DNA from: Rhyacophila brunnea
Taxonomy: Eukaryota; Arthropoda; Insecta; Trichoptera; Rhyacophilidae
Assembly: GCA_022495005.1 (NCBI GenBank)
Contig: JAGYXB010000665.1
Location: 186,001 to 250,000 of the forward strand
Direction: 5' to 3'
Length of the DNA: 64,000 nt
Shown: piece after piece, positions 34,091-45,688 of the stretch
How the letters are laid out: every line of letters starts with the position of its first letter
Position numbering within the stretch: the stretch's first letter is position 1
Made by a program: the position numbers and the translations under genes
Notes under the pieces: generated by a model
Database searches by the model: none
Told to the model about the DNA's origin: nothing
What the model saw: only the letters and a program-made list of their open reading frames with translations

Positions 34091-35714
34091 TAAATTCGTA
34101 ATTAACGAGGTCAATAGTCTTTTTCTAGTTTACCACGAATATCACTTTCTGAACACCATTGGTCATAATCGATTATGTTTGGATTACTGCTTATAATACT
34201 TAAAATAGTATTGAATTATTAAATATAATTAGAACAATATAGTATTATGATTTTTCGAAGAAAGAAACAAGAGTATTTCTTTAATCATGTAAAGTTTTAA
34301 CAATATAATATATTAATTAGCCAATGAGACTTTAAAACTGAATTCGGATGTGGGGTTTGGTTACTGTTTGGTTGTTATTGCTTGTTATTCGTTATGCGAA
34401 CTAAATTTTGTCACTGGCAAAGTAAATAGATATCCATTTTCATTCTCACGTTGTAGAGGCCTACTGACACTTATATACCTAGGTATTAATATGTTTCATA
34501 TCAATAATAATTTTTAGATTTCCAATAATTCTCAACCATTTTTAGATAGTTTCTCCAAATTTAAAATGTTTTATTTAAATAATTTGACAATTAATATATT
34601 CTATGCCTGAATTTGAAAGTGTTAAAATGAAGAAGCATCAAAGAAATAAGGATGGAAAGGAAAGAGACGAAATTATTTATGGGTCCCGCCATTTTTCCAT
34701 CGTAGAATAAAATTGTTTAGTTTATATTTCGTTCTCACGATTTGCTCCCGGGGCTTCAATGTTTATTATAAATTTCCCAACAAGGACGAAAGATCGTTGA
34801 ATAATTTCTGTTGATGAAAAAAAAGTGTTTCTACGGCGCTTTGTACCTAATGACTTCACGATAGGTTTGATCAAACGTAGTTTTCAAAATACATCACATT
34901 ACTTCTCTGGTTAACTATTTATTTAGACTACATTGTCTTGATATAAAACCTTTTTTGTATTACAATTGCATAGTACCTACTTCGTTACGTACTTTTTCTT
35001 TTCTTTGTTTTGTGAGTTGTATCAATTATAATTTGATTAGGTAGGCGTATAAAAAGATAATTGCTGTTTCGAAAGCAATCAAAGATATCCAGTTGTCCAT
35101 CTTTTCAAATAAGCGCAATAAAATAATCATTAGCGTTGATCATGTACACATTGCATAAAATTAATGCGACTGTTTTTCAACCGAAAAAACACATGTGATC
35201 AAAAATTGTATAACGTAACTTTTGTGTCGTAATCGGCTCTGTGTGTGTTCCCATTTCAGTGCTCCGTCTATCTATTATTTAACATCGAATTAAACTGAAG
35301 TATTTTTGGAAGGACCTGGACCGCTGGGCGTAACCAGAAAATAGTTTACAAATATATTATTACTACAAAAATGCCTTCTTTTGTGTTAATCAATACGATA
35401 TCACAGTTATCACCTTAAGTTTTCAACACATCATGATTAAGAATTTCTTTATAATTAGATCAATCACTTCAATGGTGTTAACTGTCAATTTTTATTATTT
35501 AATTCATAAATATGCAATAAAAATTAAGTAATTAAAGTTCGTTATTAATTGAACTGACATTTACGTGATAGAACTCCATTATAATGGTTTTAAAACAAAG
35601 CATTATAAAGTTAAGTGTGAATGTCTTAATAGAATAACATATCTTCTAATTTTTATTCTTCTACTAGCGAGTACCCGGCATGCGTTGCAATGCCACTCAA
35701 AGAAAGGAAGTGTT

Positions 35715-35846
35715 TTAATTCTGTTTATTGAAGTCTTTGGGATACACAATATGTTTTGTTTTTCCGTCTGGTGCATACACGAATAAATCAGAAGGTTTTC
35801 CAACGCGCGAGCAGGCCACATACAGCTGTCCATGTGAGAAGAATGG
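35715..35846 (-). pseudogene. Helitron Rep/helicase C-terminus (PIF1-like), truncated
   Basis: The minus strand reads FSHGQLYVACSRVGKPSDLF, then VYAPDGKTKHIVYPKDF, and ends at a TAA (35715-35717). GQLYVACSRV is the last conserved superfamily 1 helicase motif of PIF1-like proteins and of the Helicase half of Helitron transposases, and the (D/N)GKTKxIVYP tail is typical of animal Helitron proteins. The frame stays open upstream to about 35870 as PIPNLENPF before entering the repeated module. The Rep nuclease and the helicase ATPase motifs are absent, so this piece cannot act alone. It is free of stops, suggesting that the copy is young. Confidence 0.85.
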
Positions 35847-35864
35847 ATTTTCCAAATTTGGTAT

Positions 35865-36099
35865 AGGAACGCATACGAATAGAAGATATAATAGAAGAAG
35901 ATGGTTGTACTAATTCAGAAATCTTCGCGGGTGTGCGCACAACAACTCACCAAAGATGCATTGCAATCGGATGAATGGTATTGGAACCATACGAATAAAA
36001 GAAGATAGAATGAAGAAGATGGTTTTTATAATTCAGAAACTTTCGCTGGTGTGCACACAACAATTCACCAAAGTTTCATCGTAATCGGATGAATGGTAT
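35865..36099 (-). repeat. Two tandem 117-118 bp modules inside the Helitron
   Basis: Copies span 35865-35981 and 35982-36099. Each runs (minus strand) ATACCATTCATCCGATT through TGTTGTG and GCGAA to CGTATG and GGAAC or GTTCC. They differ at scattered positions. A third start (AGGAACGCATATGGG) follows at 36100. Confidence 0.85.
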
Positions 36100-38748
36100 A
36101 GGAACGCATATGGGACAGACAAGCAAACACTAATTTTTATATATATCTAGATGTATAGATTGTTATTATTTTTATATATGTTAATTCCCCATGTAATTCG
36201 TTATGCAATCTATGATTTTAATAAACTTTCTTAAGACAAAAAAAAATGCTCTATGTGAAGTAAATTTACAGTATAACTTGTATTGTATCCATGAGGAATT
36301 AGCAGACCGGCATTGATAATAAATAATATTATCAAAATCGTACTTAAGTAATAGATCTTAGACTATAGATACATCTAGACGCCACCCGTTGCATTGCTAA
36401 ATGAAGCCGCTTGCCTTGCGTTTGGTTTGTGAGCGAGCAAACGCATTAGTCTACAAATGTTCGAGACCATAGACCATTTCGCTAGTGCTCGCCCAAAGTG
36501 CTCGCACTAGACGCTCAGAATTAAAATATAATTTTCTATTTTTTTACGTTATATAGTATTTTTAAGCGGTCAAAATGCAACCATTAGATAAAAATATCTA
36601 TAATTTAAGTTATTTCAAAAAAACACTAGGTCACTGATATTAAAATATATAATAAAATACAAATAAATTATCACGAACATGTATCAACTTACCTATGAAA
36701 CGTTATACCATCTTCTTGCTTATCAGTACGGCTACCACATTTTAAGACAACACACAGAACCATCTTTTCTACTTAATTAACTTAAAATATTTACCACTGA
36801 CTTAATGTTTAACACAAAAATATCAATTTTAGGAACACGAGCTCGCAAGTTATCGACGCTGTGTGAAGCGTTTTGCCCCGATTTGATGGCGATATTTTTG
36901 GAGACTAGCTTACACAAATGTAGACCTTTTATCTTACTCTAGCGCGTGTCAAAGAGATCGTAAGGGTGCCGAATACTTTCTCACTCGCACTCATGCATCG
37001 TTTTTGTTCAGGCCTTGTAATAGATACATTTTTATGATGGAAACGTACTGAAACGAGTTCTCTTGAAAGTGAAGTAAAGCTTTCAAATAGACCCATAGTG
37101 TATAGCTGATTATTTAATACAAATTGAATTGAAATTGTTACAGCATAGTGAAAGAACAACTTTTAAAAGTAATTATATGGGACAATCAAGAGTGCTCTCC
37201 CTGTGTTAACGTATATAATATATGCAATTACCTACTAGTAGATACATAGGTGCTGTCGGTATTCTGTTTGCTACACACTTGACAGTAACTGCTGTGAACT
37301 CGTTTTACATACAAAGAATGAGATGTAAATCACGGCCTGTTTAAATTAACTAAGCAACTGCTGTTTTGATTTGTTTGAGAGACTTTTCGGAAAATTTACT
37401 TACACATGAATCACAACATTTTTAATTTTATAGCGGTAGGTAACCATAATTATATAATATTCGAAATTATTAATGGTAAAATATCCCCTTATACCTACCA
37501 CGTAAAAGTTTTTATCACTATTTTTATTGCATTATTTAAGATTTTCTATAACATTGAAATATCCCTTATACCCAATCGCAGGGGTGTAGATACTTTGGTT
37601 TGTTGTGTTTAATTCTTTCTGATTTTTACTGCATACTTTTTACAGTACTGTTAAGATTCTTTTTAAAGAATTATCTAGTAACTAGTTGCACAAGGCTTTG
37701 AATGAATTTCTTCAGAACAGGGATGAAGTTGCATGCCACATAATATCATTTTAAAAAGCAGAAACATTCAACCAATACTCACTCAAATGTAAATATACTA
37801 GCTTAAACGTAAATTGACATGGTCCAAATCTAAATTAGGTTCTAATAATCTAATATGTACTTTCATCATATCACATTTATTTTGATACCACTTTAAATTA
37901 TATTATTAAGTAACTACTTACTTATGTATATGATATACGGTAGGTACCGTGCAATGTCAGAACATTTTATAACACATTATTTTGACAAACTATGAAGGTG
38001 TGTTTACGGAAAGCCGTGTGGGTTTTCTCGACCATTAAATTTAATCGTATAACATAGCAATTACCCTTAGCATCCAGCAAGCACTTCATGTTATGAAACC
38101 TCACAATTTAATGTCAAATATGTAAGATTATTTTCATTATATAGCCGGCTTCAAGTAGTAATTAATATTGTTGGTTCCTGGCAGCTCGGTCACTGTACTT
38201 GCATTGAATTCGTCATACATTCCTTGGTTCAAGTCCATGTAATCTCACATGTATTTGAAAATGCATATCAATTTTACATCTATTTATACTAGTAAGTACT
38301 TAGGTAAGTATCTATTTTTCGATTTAAAATTTTGTCATCCATGTCTATAACATTTCTCGTACTGTGCTAATAAATTCCGTTTCACCTGTGCATCATATTG
38401 CATTTCCGTACTTATTTTACGATAAACCTGTATTTTAAAATGCCAACATATTATCGTAATCATTGGATTTCTGTTGGGTGAATATATTGTATCCATCATT
38501 ATTTTCTAATTGTTTTGTAAATGATTATAGGAATAGCTAAAGTATGAAGTACTTACTGGCATAATATAACATATTATTTTGAACGTCACTTGACATCATA
38601 GAACAGGCAAGGTTAAAATCAAAATAAGAAGATAAAGTTAATTAAATATGATTAAATAATTGACATTGATAAATGAAAAATTTTAATTATACAATTTTAA
38701 TTTGTTTTTCTATTGTTGATCTGTTTATTCTTGATTGTATAAAATTGT

Positions 38749-38765
38749 AATATATATATATATAT
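38749..38765. repeat. Short (AT)n run
   Basis: A dinucleotide run of about 17 bp, followed by GTACATATAT. Confidence 0.7.
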
Positions 38766-40987
38766 GTACATATATCTTAAAATAATTTACGTTTTATCAT
38801 TTTATACACTCTTGCATGCTGCTTGCATCAGAATGGTAGTGCCTATTTGTATAAGTTTTAAAAATGAAACGAGTATGAACCTATTGTCATAGTTATATTT
38901 AATAGAATACGAGGAAATTGAAAAAAGAGCCACTTCAGCTTTTTTTTCTAAATGAAAAGACGACAGTTTCTCTGACTTTTTCGATTAGAGTTTTCGTTAC
39001 ATTGTTGTGGCTTTTCAATCTCATGATGGGCCGTATTTACATCAAGTCGGCTCGCATAGAATATTATTGAAAGTTTAACAGTTTTATTCCTAGGCAAGTT
39101 TTAATCAAAGCTTTGTAACAAAATAGTTTTTGTCGCATCTGTGGCCTTTATAACTCGCCTCTGTGCGCATAAAGGGGCATATGACAACAGGTGAACGTTG
39201 TTAATCAATTATTGATTTTATAAACACTTTCTTTAATTTTAGATTGCATTCGTATTTCGTTAAATTTCGACCATTTCATAGATCATTTAACCGAAATAGC
39301 TATCAACTGAAAAACATTTTTTTTGTACTATAGGAAAGTACTCGATTAAAATTTTTCTACGTCTGTATCTTGCTAACATAGTATAAGAACCCTTAATTTA
39401 CTTCAATCTTTGGTTAATGATATCAGCCACAGGAGATTAATATTCTATAAACATATTTTAAATCATTACATAATTATAATTCATCAACCCATTTATATAT
39501 TGGGGTAAATTATTTATTAGTATTGCGAAATCAAGTTCGAAGATTAAACACAAATAGGTATTAAAATTTTATCAACATTTTTGTACAATAGTAAAGTTAT
39601 TAAATATTCGCTCACATTTCTCATAATATTTTACGAAGCCATTTTTGTGAATCCATGTTCCATTAAATGATCCATCATTTTGGCTCCATAATTTTTACAC
39701 CAGAACTGTCGCCTGCTACGCAATTTTATTTTGCTTTGATTGTGACATTACACATAGGTACTCGCATAATTAATTAATGATCAATATTTTCGATTTATTA
39801 TTTTTTATGAATTCAGAATGACAGTTTACATACCTCATCGAATTACCTTCCCTGATCTTAGCGCCAAAAATATTTGAACACCACTCTTCTTAAAATTACC
39901 TCTTGATATTAATTATTTGAGGAATTACGTGTTAAAATTTAATACTTTCTGGATTCGCTAGTGTAGTGCTGTGCGGCAGTTATTTAGTGATTACGTTTGT
40001 AGGAATTAGAGAGGTAGGTACCTATGCATATTTAATAATATCGTAGTGTATAAGTAATCAATAATCATAGTCTGGATATGGTATGGTATCTAAATATTGA
40101 TTTAACTTTTTAATCAGCTTTCAGTTTACCTACACACATCAGTCTTTCTGCGTGCAATATGATTTAAAAATAGATCCGACATTTGGGCGCATGTGATTTT
40201 CTGTGCTCTACTTTTTTTACATTCTTGAATTGCTTTCCATTTCTTTTGTGTTTCTGTTATAAAAGCATTTTTTCTTGCAATAAAAATCCGTATTTATTAC
40301 AATCGGCATTCAGCTGTAATATGCAAACGGGTTTTAAAGTTACATACCTAGGTACCTACATAATAATATCGAGACTTATTTTATTGAATAGACAAGTATG
40401 TAGTAGAAAAACTCAGTAACTATAGATACGATTGTTAACTGATTATGCTATGTTACGTACCTATGTGGCTTTGGATAATTTAGTATTAGTAGGGATTATA
40501 TTTATTTACACAAGCACACACATTATACACAATATACGACAATACACCAGACGCCAGGAAAACTTATTATATATTATAACAATCATAAAATTGGTACTTA
40601 CTTGTTATATTTTATACACATACGTACGTTATCTACACATAATAAATTGGTAATATTGTATGAATATATTGACAACAAAAAAATGTAAAATAACATGCTT
40701 AATACATCATATTATATAATATATGCATTGATGGCATGGCGATTCTGTGGCATGACTCTGTAGCGAAAAGAAATTTTTTCATGGTGTTAGAGTATGAGAG
40801 GGTAAGATTTTATCCCACTCTTGTACCCTCTTCTTGACGTCAAAATAAGAAAGGAGTTAGTATTTCCCCTCTTTTGAGCCAATTTAGATATTAGAATTAG
40901 AGACCAACCTCATGAAATGTAATGATAGAAAGTACATTAATTATCACCTGCTATCATGATGGAATCACGGAATCCCAAGAATCCTAA

Positions 40988-41047
40988 ATACAAAGGCTTC
41001 CTATATTATATCGAGCGCGACACCGGTGTTCCGTCTGAAACGGGCCT
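40988..41047. mobile_element. Single arm of the 27475 fold-back family
   Basis: AAATACAAAGGCTTCCTA, then GAGCGCGACACCGGTGTTCC and GTCTGAAACGGGCC match the right arm of the 27475-27788 element with few substitutions. The other arm and the loop are missing, so this is a truncated second copy. Confidence 0.8.
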
Positions 41048-43068
41048 AAGGGAGAATTTAGTATAGTTACAAAAAATGAGCATAAATTATTGTAGTGAGG
41101 TGAAGTAAGTAGTTGAATCATCTTATAAACTTGGTAAAAATTACGTAATTGTTTACGTGTGAGTATTCTAGATACCTACATCGTTGGGGTGGATCCCTGA
41201 TTTAGAGTGCAATTAGTGATGGGTAATAAATTATGGGAATCACATTCTTGTTAGGTATTGAACTTGGTATCACATTATAGACAATAGGGTTGATAATAAT
41301 ACTATTGTCAAGTTTATAAACATTGACAATGCAATAATCGTAAAAGTTCATAAATAAAACTAGACTAAATTCATTCATAATATTTAGGTACATAATATAT
41401 TATTCGCCACATAATATTCTTTTATCTAGTAAATTGGGTAAAACAAACTTCAATCAATTTATACTCTAAGTTACTGACACGAGCAGAAACGCCGACCTTC
41501 AGTTAGTGTTTATGGCAGAGTATGGTTTAACGACATAACTATACAAATCTAGCCTTGTAGTCAATTCTACTTCTCAAATAGCCGTGCGACAACCTCACGA
41601 CAAGGTACAAACAGAATATATATGTCCCATGGTCCTAAACTATGGAAGAAGCAGGGAAGAAATGGTCGAAAAAGACCATGAACAGGTAACCAGTAGCGTA
41701 ATCGTTTAGTATTAGGAAGTAAAATGTATGTTGTTAACCTTTTCTTTGTAAATGTAATAAAATTTTACGTAAAAAAATTTCGCCTCCAAGAATCGAGACT
41801 GCTCAAGTGTAATTGGAACGCTGTGACCACAGGCCTCGAGATGACACGTCGCGTAGATTTGGGCGCGATCTAATTTGGAAATAATTTCCGGGAAATCTCC
41901 ATTAAACTTAGAAAATAAGTTATGGGAGAGATTGTTTACGTAAAATTTAGCAAGTACATGCTTCAATAACTTTTATAGCAATAATGGAAGTGTATGAAAA
42001 TTGAAAAAGAAAATTGAATATTTATAAATTTATATACTGTATAATTGTGAATAAAGAATTTTAATACTAATTTTATCAATACAAGATAGAAGCTAACTAC
42101 CGTTATAAAAATACTGTAAACGCGTACCTATATTTATAGACGCGTAATTATAATTATAGATTTTGTTAATGCTATAACTCGCTAACTATAATGAATATTG
42201 TAAAAGTAACAATTGGAAAAACTTAAGATTCTGGTATAGATAGGTTTCTACCCATAAACAATAATAAATCTTAATCGCGTCTTGGATAAATAAAAGAATC
42301 AAATACTGCGACTAAAAATACAAATTGACGCGTGACCTTGAACCTTAACTGAATTCTGTCCGACTAGAATTTACGGCCCAGCTGTGCTGGCTCGCGAGGT
42401 AAAAATAGATTCAAGGTTACGTTTAGATTACTATGGAAAAGCCACTATTAAAGACTAAATAAATTTGTAGTCGCTTGTAATTAACATCTTGTTGGGATTA
42501 AGCATTTATATATTTAAGTTGAAATGTTAAGTATAATATTATAGTATTTTCTCGTAATAATATTCGTCCGAAAAGTAAATATCGAATGAGAAAGTTTCTG
42601 CGGCTCCAAACAGTTTTATTAAAACTTAGTAAAATTCTATTGGCCTAAAAAGGCCAAGAGTGGTGGAAAGGACTAGTACGTGGGTGTCAACCTTTCGTTT
42701 TGACATTTTAAATTTAAAGACTGCCATTCCCTTATTTAGTACCCGAATACTTATTCCGATACCTCGATGGAAAGCTAGAAACTTTCCCCTTCGTTTGAAC
42801 ACGAAAAATCATATAAAATCAACTACTTTGCTTACGTCATCGCCACCGCGTATTTAAGGGACTTGTTCTAGAGGGTGCTTGAAACACCCCTATTGAAACT
42901 TTATTTTGTGAAAATAAGGTAGAGTAATTTTAACCCGATTTAATTAGAAGATATCTCTATTAGAAAGTTGCCAGGAACGGGAGATATATGTAAATTTATC
43001 CCGTGAGAGAAAGATATACATCTGCTATCCCTTACGGACTGTTTCCTGTTAAACCTCTATCCGAAGGG

Positions 43069-43075
43069 TATAAAA
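43069..43075 (+). promoter_or_regulatory. TATA box
   Basis: GGGTATAAAAGGCG matches the consensus TATA box with its usual GC-rich borders. It is 31 bp upstream of the Inr-like TCATTAG. Confidence 0.7.
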
Positions 43076-43097
43076 GGCGACCACTTTTCCCGTAAAA

Positions 43098-43104
43098 TCA
43101 TTAG
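43098..43104 (+). promoter_or_regulatory. Initiator element, predicted transcription start at 43100
   Basis: TCATTAG fits the insect initiator TCA(G/T)T(C/T) apart from the last base. The A at 43100 lies 31 bp from the first T of the TATA box, the spacing expected for RNA polymerase II. Confidence 0.6.
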
Positions 43105-43214
43105 TTTCTACACTTCTCACCAGCGATCTCCTACTAAGCAGCAGTCCTTCCGCGGATACGAGATACGGTTCTCAGTAACATTCGTGAAATTTACCTACAA
43201 TAAGTCCCCATCGG

Positions 43215-43360
43215 CGGGCAAAAAGTAACGCGAATATCTCGTATCTGCCGGTAGTGACGTGTGCCGCAAAACGTAGCGCGAATAACACGTATCTGTCGGT
43301 AGTGACGTCGGCCGCTAAAACGTAGCACGAATACCACGTATCTGTCGATAGTGACGCGCT
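43215..43360 (+). repeat. Three tandem repeats of about 48 bp
   Basis: Each unit has the order GCAAAA-CGTAGCGCGAATA-CACGTATCTGTCGGTAGTGACGT, with GTAGTGACG (or ATAGTGACG) recurring at 43251, 43299 and 43348. Units two and three are closest. Just upstream, GATACGAGATACGG (43157-43170) is the complement of CCGTATCTCGTATC-like sequence, so the leader RNA could fold strongly. Confidence 0.85.
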
Positions 43361-44033
43361 CGCGGAGTAATTTTATTTTTCATTACTCATCATACGAGGT
43401 GACGTAATCGAGATAAATTACGCGATCGGATTTGTTTTATAAAAACAAATTAATAAACTCAGTTTGTAATAATAAATTTTACAAATCATTTCGGGATTAT
43501 AAAATAAATTTTTGAAACTTTATTAAGTAAACATGATTATAAAAACAAATTTTAGTAAATAAATTTGTAAACATAAAAATAAATTTTAGTAAATAAAATT
43601 GTAAACATTAACAAACCTTTTGTAAACAAGTTTGTAAACACAAATAAATATTTGTAAATATACTGTGAACATAAATAAACTTTATAAACAACAATAAAAT
43701 AAATTATATTCTTTTTTATAAACCCAATACTGTGTGACTAAAGAATAATTTATATTTTTCTTATGGGAAAATATTTCATGAAATAAAAATATTCTAAGAA
43801 TATCTGCGTATACATTCTCCGAGTTAGGTGTGACTTTTTGGAAACTCGTGAAAGATTTCACAGAGATCCTATAGTGAACAAATAAATAGTTTACTGATAC
43901 TTTAATGAGATTTAATCATGGGAACAATGACAGTTAACTTTATTGTGGAACCATGAACTCTAGAACCTGAATAAATTCGGCACCACACCAGCTGAGAGTT
44001 TTATTTGGGAATTCAAAAGTTGTGATACTACAA

Positions 44034-44536
44034 AGGAGATCCACCTCTCCTAATTCATCACTAGTCTCCTCAGTGACGGCCCGGTAGCATTACTGAGCTA
44101 GCCGTGAGCCGGGTCATGTCATTACATTGTTTATATTTTACTTGAACTGTACATATTTCACATTGATTAAAATTACGTACCTAGAGTTCATACATTTATC
44201 TAAGGGTAGAGCGAAAAAAGTGCCATATCTTGGTTTTAACGATAATTTTCCACAAATGTCGACATCGTTGTGTTACTGGAAAAAGTTGGTAAGTCTCAAA
44301 ATCATGTTATGGAGTAGTTAATTGCAATTTGAAGTTTGACATGTACTCTAAATCAGACATAATGCTATTTTTCTTGTGCTTTATGTGCATGCTATATCTA
44401 TTCGATGACCTTGATTTTTTTTTCTAGCATATTTATATACAGACACATAATTTATTGTTAACTCTAAATAGGTACCTAAATTATCAACCTACCAACTGGC
44501 AGCAACCCCACGATATATATATATATATATATATAT
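44034..44536. other. Short unique stretch ending in an AT microsatellite
   Basis: GGAGATCCACCTCTCC and GGCCCGGTAGCATTACTGAGC with GCTAGCCGTGAGCCGGG (44083-44115) are small inverted arrangements that may belong to the preceding element. The (AT)n run at 44513-44536 abuts the next element. The frame at 44127-44321 has no domain. Confidence 0.35.
44513..44536. repeat. (AT)n microsatellite, target of the 44537 element
   Basis: An AT run of 24 bp directly touches the left end of the inverted-repeat element. ATATAT also follows the right end. Confidence 0.85.
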
Positions 44537-45095
44537 GAGGCGTCTAATTACAAAAAGCGACAGTCCACAATTCAATATTTTCGGGAAACAACGTTTTTAT
44601 GTTTCAAGCTGCAATTGTTTGTTTTAACGTGAGATTATTTTTCCGTTGTATTCTATGTCGAAATTAGAACCAAATGGCTATTTGTTGCAGCCGATAAACT
44701 CTGAAAAGTAATAAATATAGGCAAAATAAAATTGGAGGTAGCGCTATTTTTACCTCACTTTTTAATTTACTCCGCATATGACACATATTTCCGTGGCACT
44801 GTCATGAGTTTACCAGATGCTACAGCATGGGAGACGCCCTTTTCAATATTGAACGTTCCCTTATTCGTTGATTTAAACACGCGCGAAATCAACCAAGCTT
44901 TAAATAATATGAAACACGGACTTGAGCTTTTTGTAATAAATCGAGACTAAAAATATTTTTTTTCGTAGGGTTATGTCGCGTTTTGGATTTTATTGATCAA
45001 AACATATTGTGTAAAATTATACAAAGAATACGTGCGTATTTTTTTCTCGATTTTGACCAAATGTGGACTTATCGCTTTTTGGAATTAGACGCCTC
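44537..45095 (+). mobile_element. Unclassified TIR transposon, 559 bp, internally deleted
   Basis: The ends are long near-perfect inverted repeats of about 33 bp: GAGGCGTCTAATTACAAAAA-GCGACAGTCCACA on the left, and on the right the complement of GAGGCGTCTAATTCCAAAAA-GCGATAAGTCCACA. The element sits in an AT run with ATATAT on both sides, so a 6-bp duplication is possible but not provable. Inside, a 72-codon frame (44732-44950) ends with TAA and is followed by a 3' UTR-like AT tract, as expected for the 3' end of a deleted autonomous element. The terminal sequence fits no superfamily I can name. Confidence 0.75.
44732..44950 (+). pseudogene. C-terminal piece of an unidentified transposon protein
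   Basis: The frame reads MEVALFLPHFLIYSAYDTYF, then RGTVMSLPDATAWETPF, SILNVPLFVDLNTREINQAL and NNMKHGLELFVINRD, with TAA at 44948-44950. The first codon is TTG, so this is probably not a true start but the continuation of a deleted upstream part. Residue use is protein-like (balanced charges, W and P present), unlike chance frames nearby. I do not recognise the family. It sits wholly within the inverted-repeat element. Confidence 0.5.
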
Positions 45096-45688
45096 ATATA
45101 TGTTTTTTTTATCTAAACGATCTCTAAAGAATAGTTTATAATGCAATATTTAAAATTTCTTCAACTGCTTTCACACATAGTAAAATATTCAAAACCATTT
45201 GAGGCAGCCACTTATCACATCATAATATTTGCGATCACAATAATTTCTCAGAGCAGTTCGCAGTTACGTAACAGTTTGATTGAAATTAGATAACAGTATT
45301 AGTTGCATTAGCTATTATCAAAGTAATAAATTCAGCCGGAGTCGTGTGGCGCTTTCTTTTAGCTTTTTTTGTATGTGTTTCTCAAAGTGCTGTCCGCAGG
45401 CAGCTATTTTTAAAAAGGAGCTACATAACAAGTTCGATCATTTATCAATGATCACACTAACCACACATATTTTATTTCAAAATAGAAAGGTGTGATACTT
45501 ACATCCATTTCTTCATACATTAATTACATCATATTATCATTTCAACTGATTTTAATTGAGTGCCATTATTTTGTCTGTAAACGGCATTCTTTGTGCATTT
45601 ACGAGTAATAGCACAATCGATATTTTGGTGGAACTATGATACTTCGTTATCAATTTTTATTTTATAAACTTACGTACGTAATCTAGTT
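45096..45688. other. AT-rich stretch, nothing recognised
   Basis: The frame at 45280-45495 has no domain. No repeat structure was seen. Confidence 0.4.

Larger units (their letters stand above)
32936..35664. other. AT-rich stretch with a hairpin, MITE and transposon scraps
   Basis: Listed separately: 33070-33165, 33310-33354 and 34032-34090. A GC-richer unique block at 33480-33740 (GGCGAGTGAAATTACCCCCG, GACCCGCCGCCGAAAC) may be regulatory, but no motif cluster is decisive. Confidence 0.35.
35665..36151 (-). mobile_element. Non-autonomous Helitron, 487 bp
   Basis: On the minus strand the element starts TCTAGATATATATAAAAATT and ends GCCGGGTACTCGCTAG. TC at the 5' end, CTRR (CTAG) at the 3' end and insertion between A and T are the diagnostic features of Helitrons, and all are met: A precedes TC and T follows CTAG. 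A hairpin-capable TGGCATTGCAACGCATGCCG lies just before the 3' end. It keeps the last 43 codons of the helicase gene (35715-35846). The rest is two tandem copies of a 117-118 bp module (35865-36099) derived from the 5' end. It most likely moved using the Rep/helicase of a full-length relative. Confidence 0.85.
36152..42863. other. Long AT-rich stretch, almost featureless
   Basis: A patch at 36370-36520 (ACGCCACCCGTTGC, then GTGCTCGCACTAGACGC) and one at 36840-37020 are GC-richer and may be transposon debris, but I could not pair their ends. An AT run lies at 38749-38765 and a fold-back fragment at 40988-41047. Frames at 40183-40419, 40432-40653, 41712-41966 and 42660-42857 show no domain. Confidence 0.35.
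42864..44033 (+). mobile_element. Probable LTR or retroelement leader with its own promoter
   Basis: The region combines a strong core promoter (43069-43100), GC-rich 48-bp tandem repeats (43215-43360), an AT-rich tract full of GTAAACA/AAATAAA repeats (43440-43700) and a polyadenylation signal AATAAA at 43971 within CTGAATAAATTCGGC. Promoter, long transcribed leader and polyA signal in one non-coding block fit the U3-R-U5 layout of an LTR. TGTT at 42864 and TACA ending at 44033 are possible ends, but the flanks are not duplicated and no primer-binding site is obvious. An alternative is the promoter and 5' UTR of a host non-coding transcript. Confidence 0.38.

Noticed and set aside
36362..36520. 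MITE defined by TCTAGACGC words
   Set aside because: The two words are in the same orientation and no convincing inverted termini or duplication could be paired.
41500..41710. LINE tail suggested by GGGAAGAAATGGTCGAAAAA
   Set aside because: The translation lacks the LGHV and RGRP landmarks, and frames are closed on both sides.
42864..44033. Clean solo LTR with target duplication
   Set aside because: The bases flanking the proposed TGTT and TACA ends are not duplicated, so exact LTR borders cannot be claimed.
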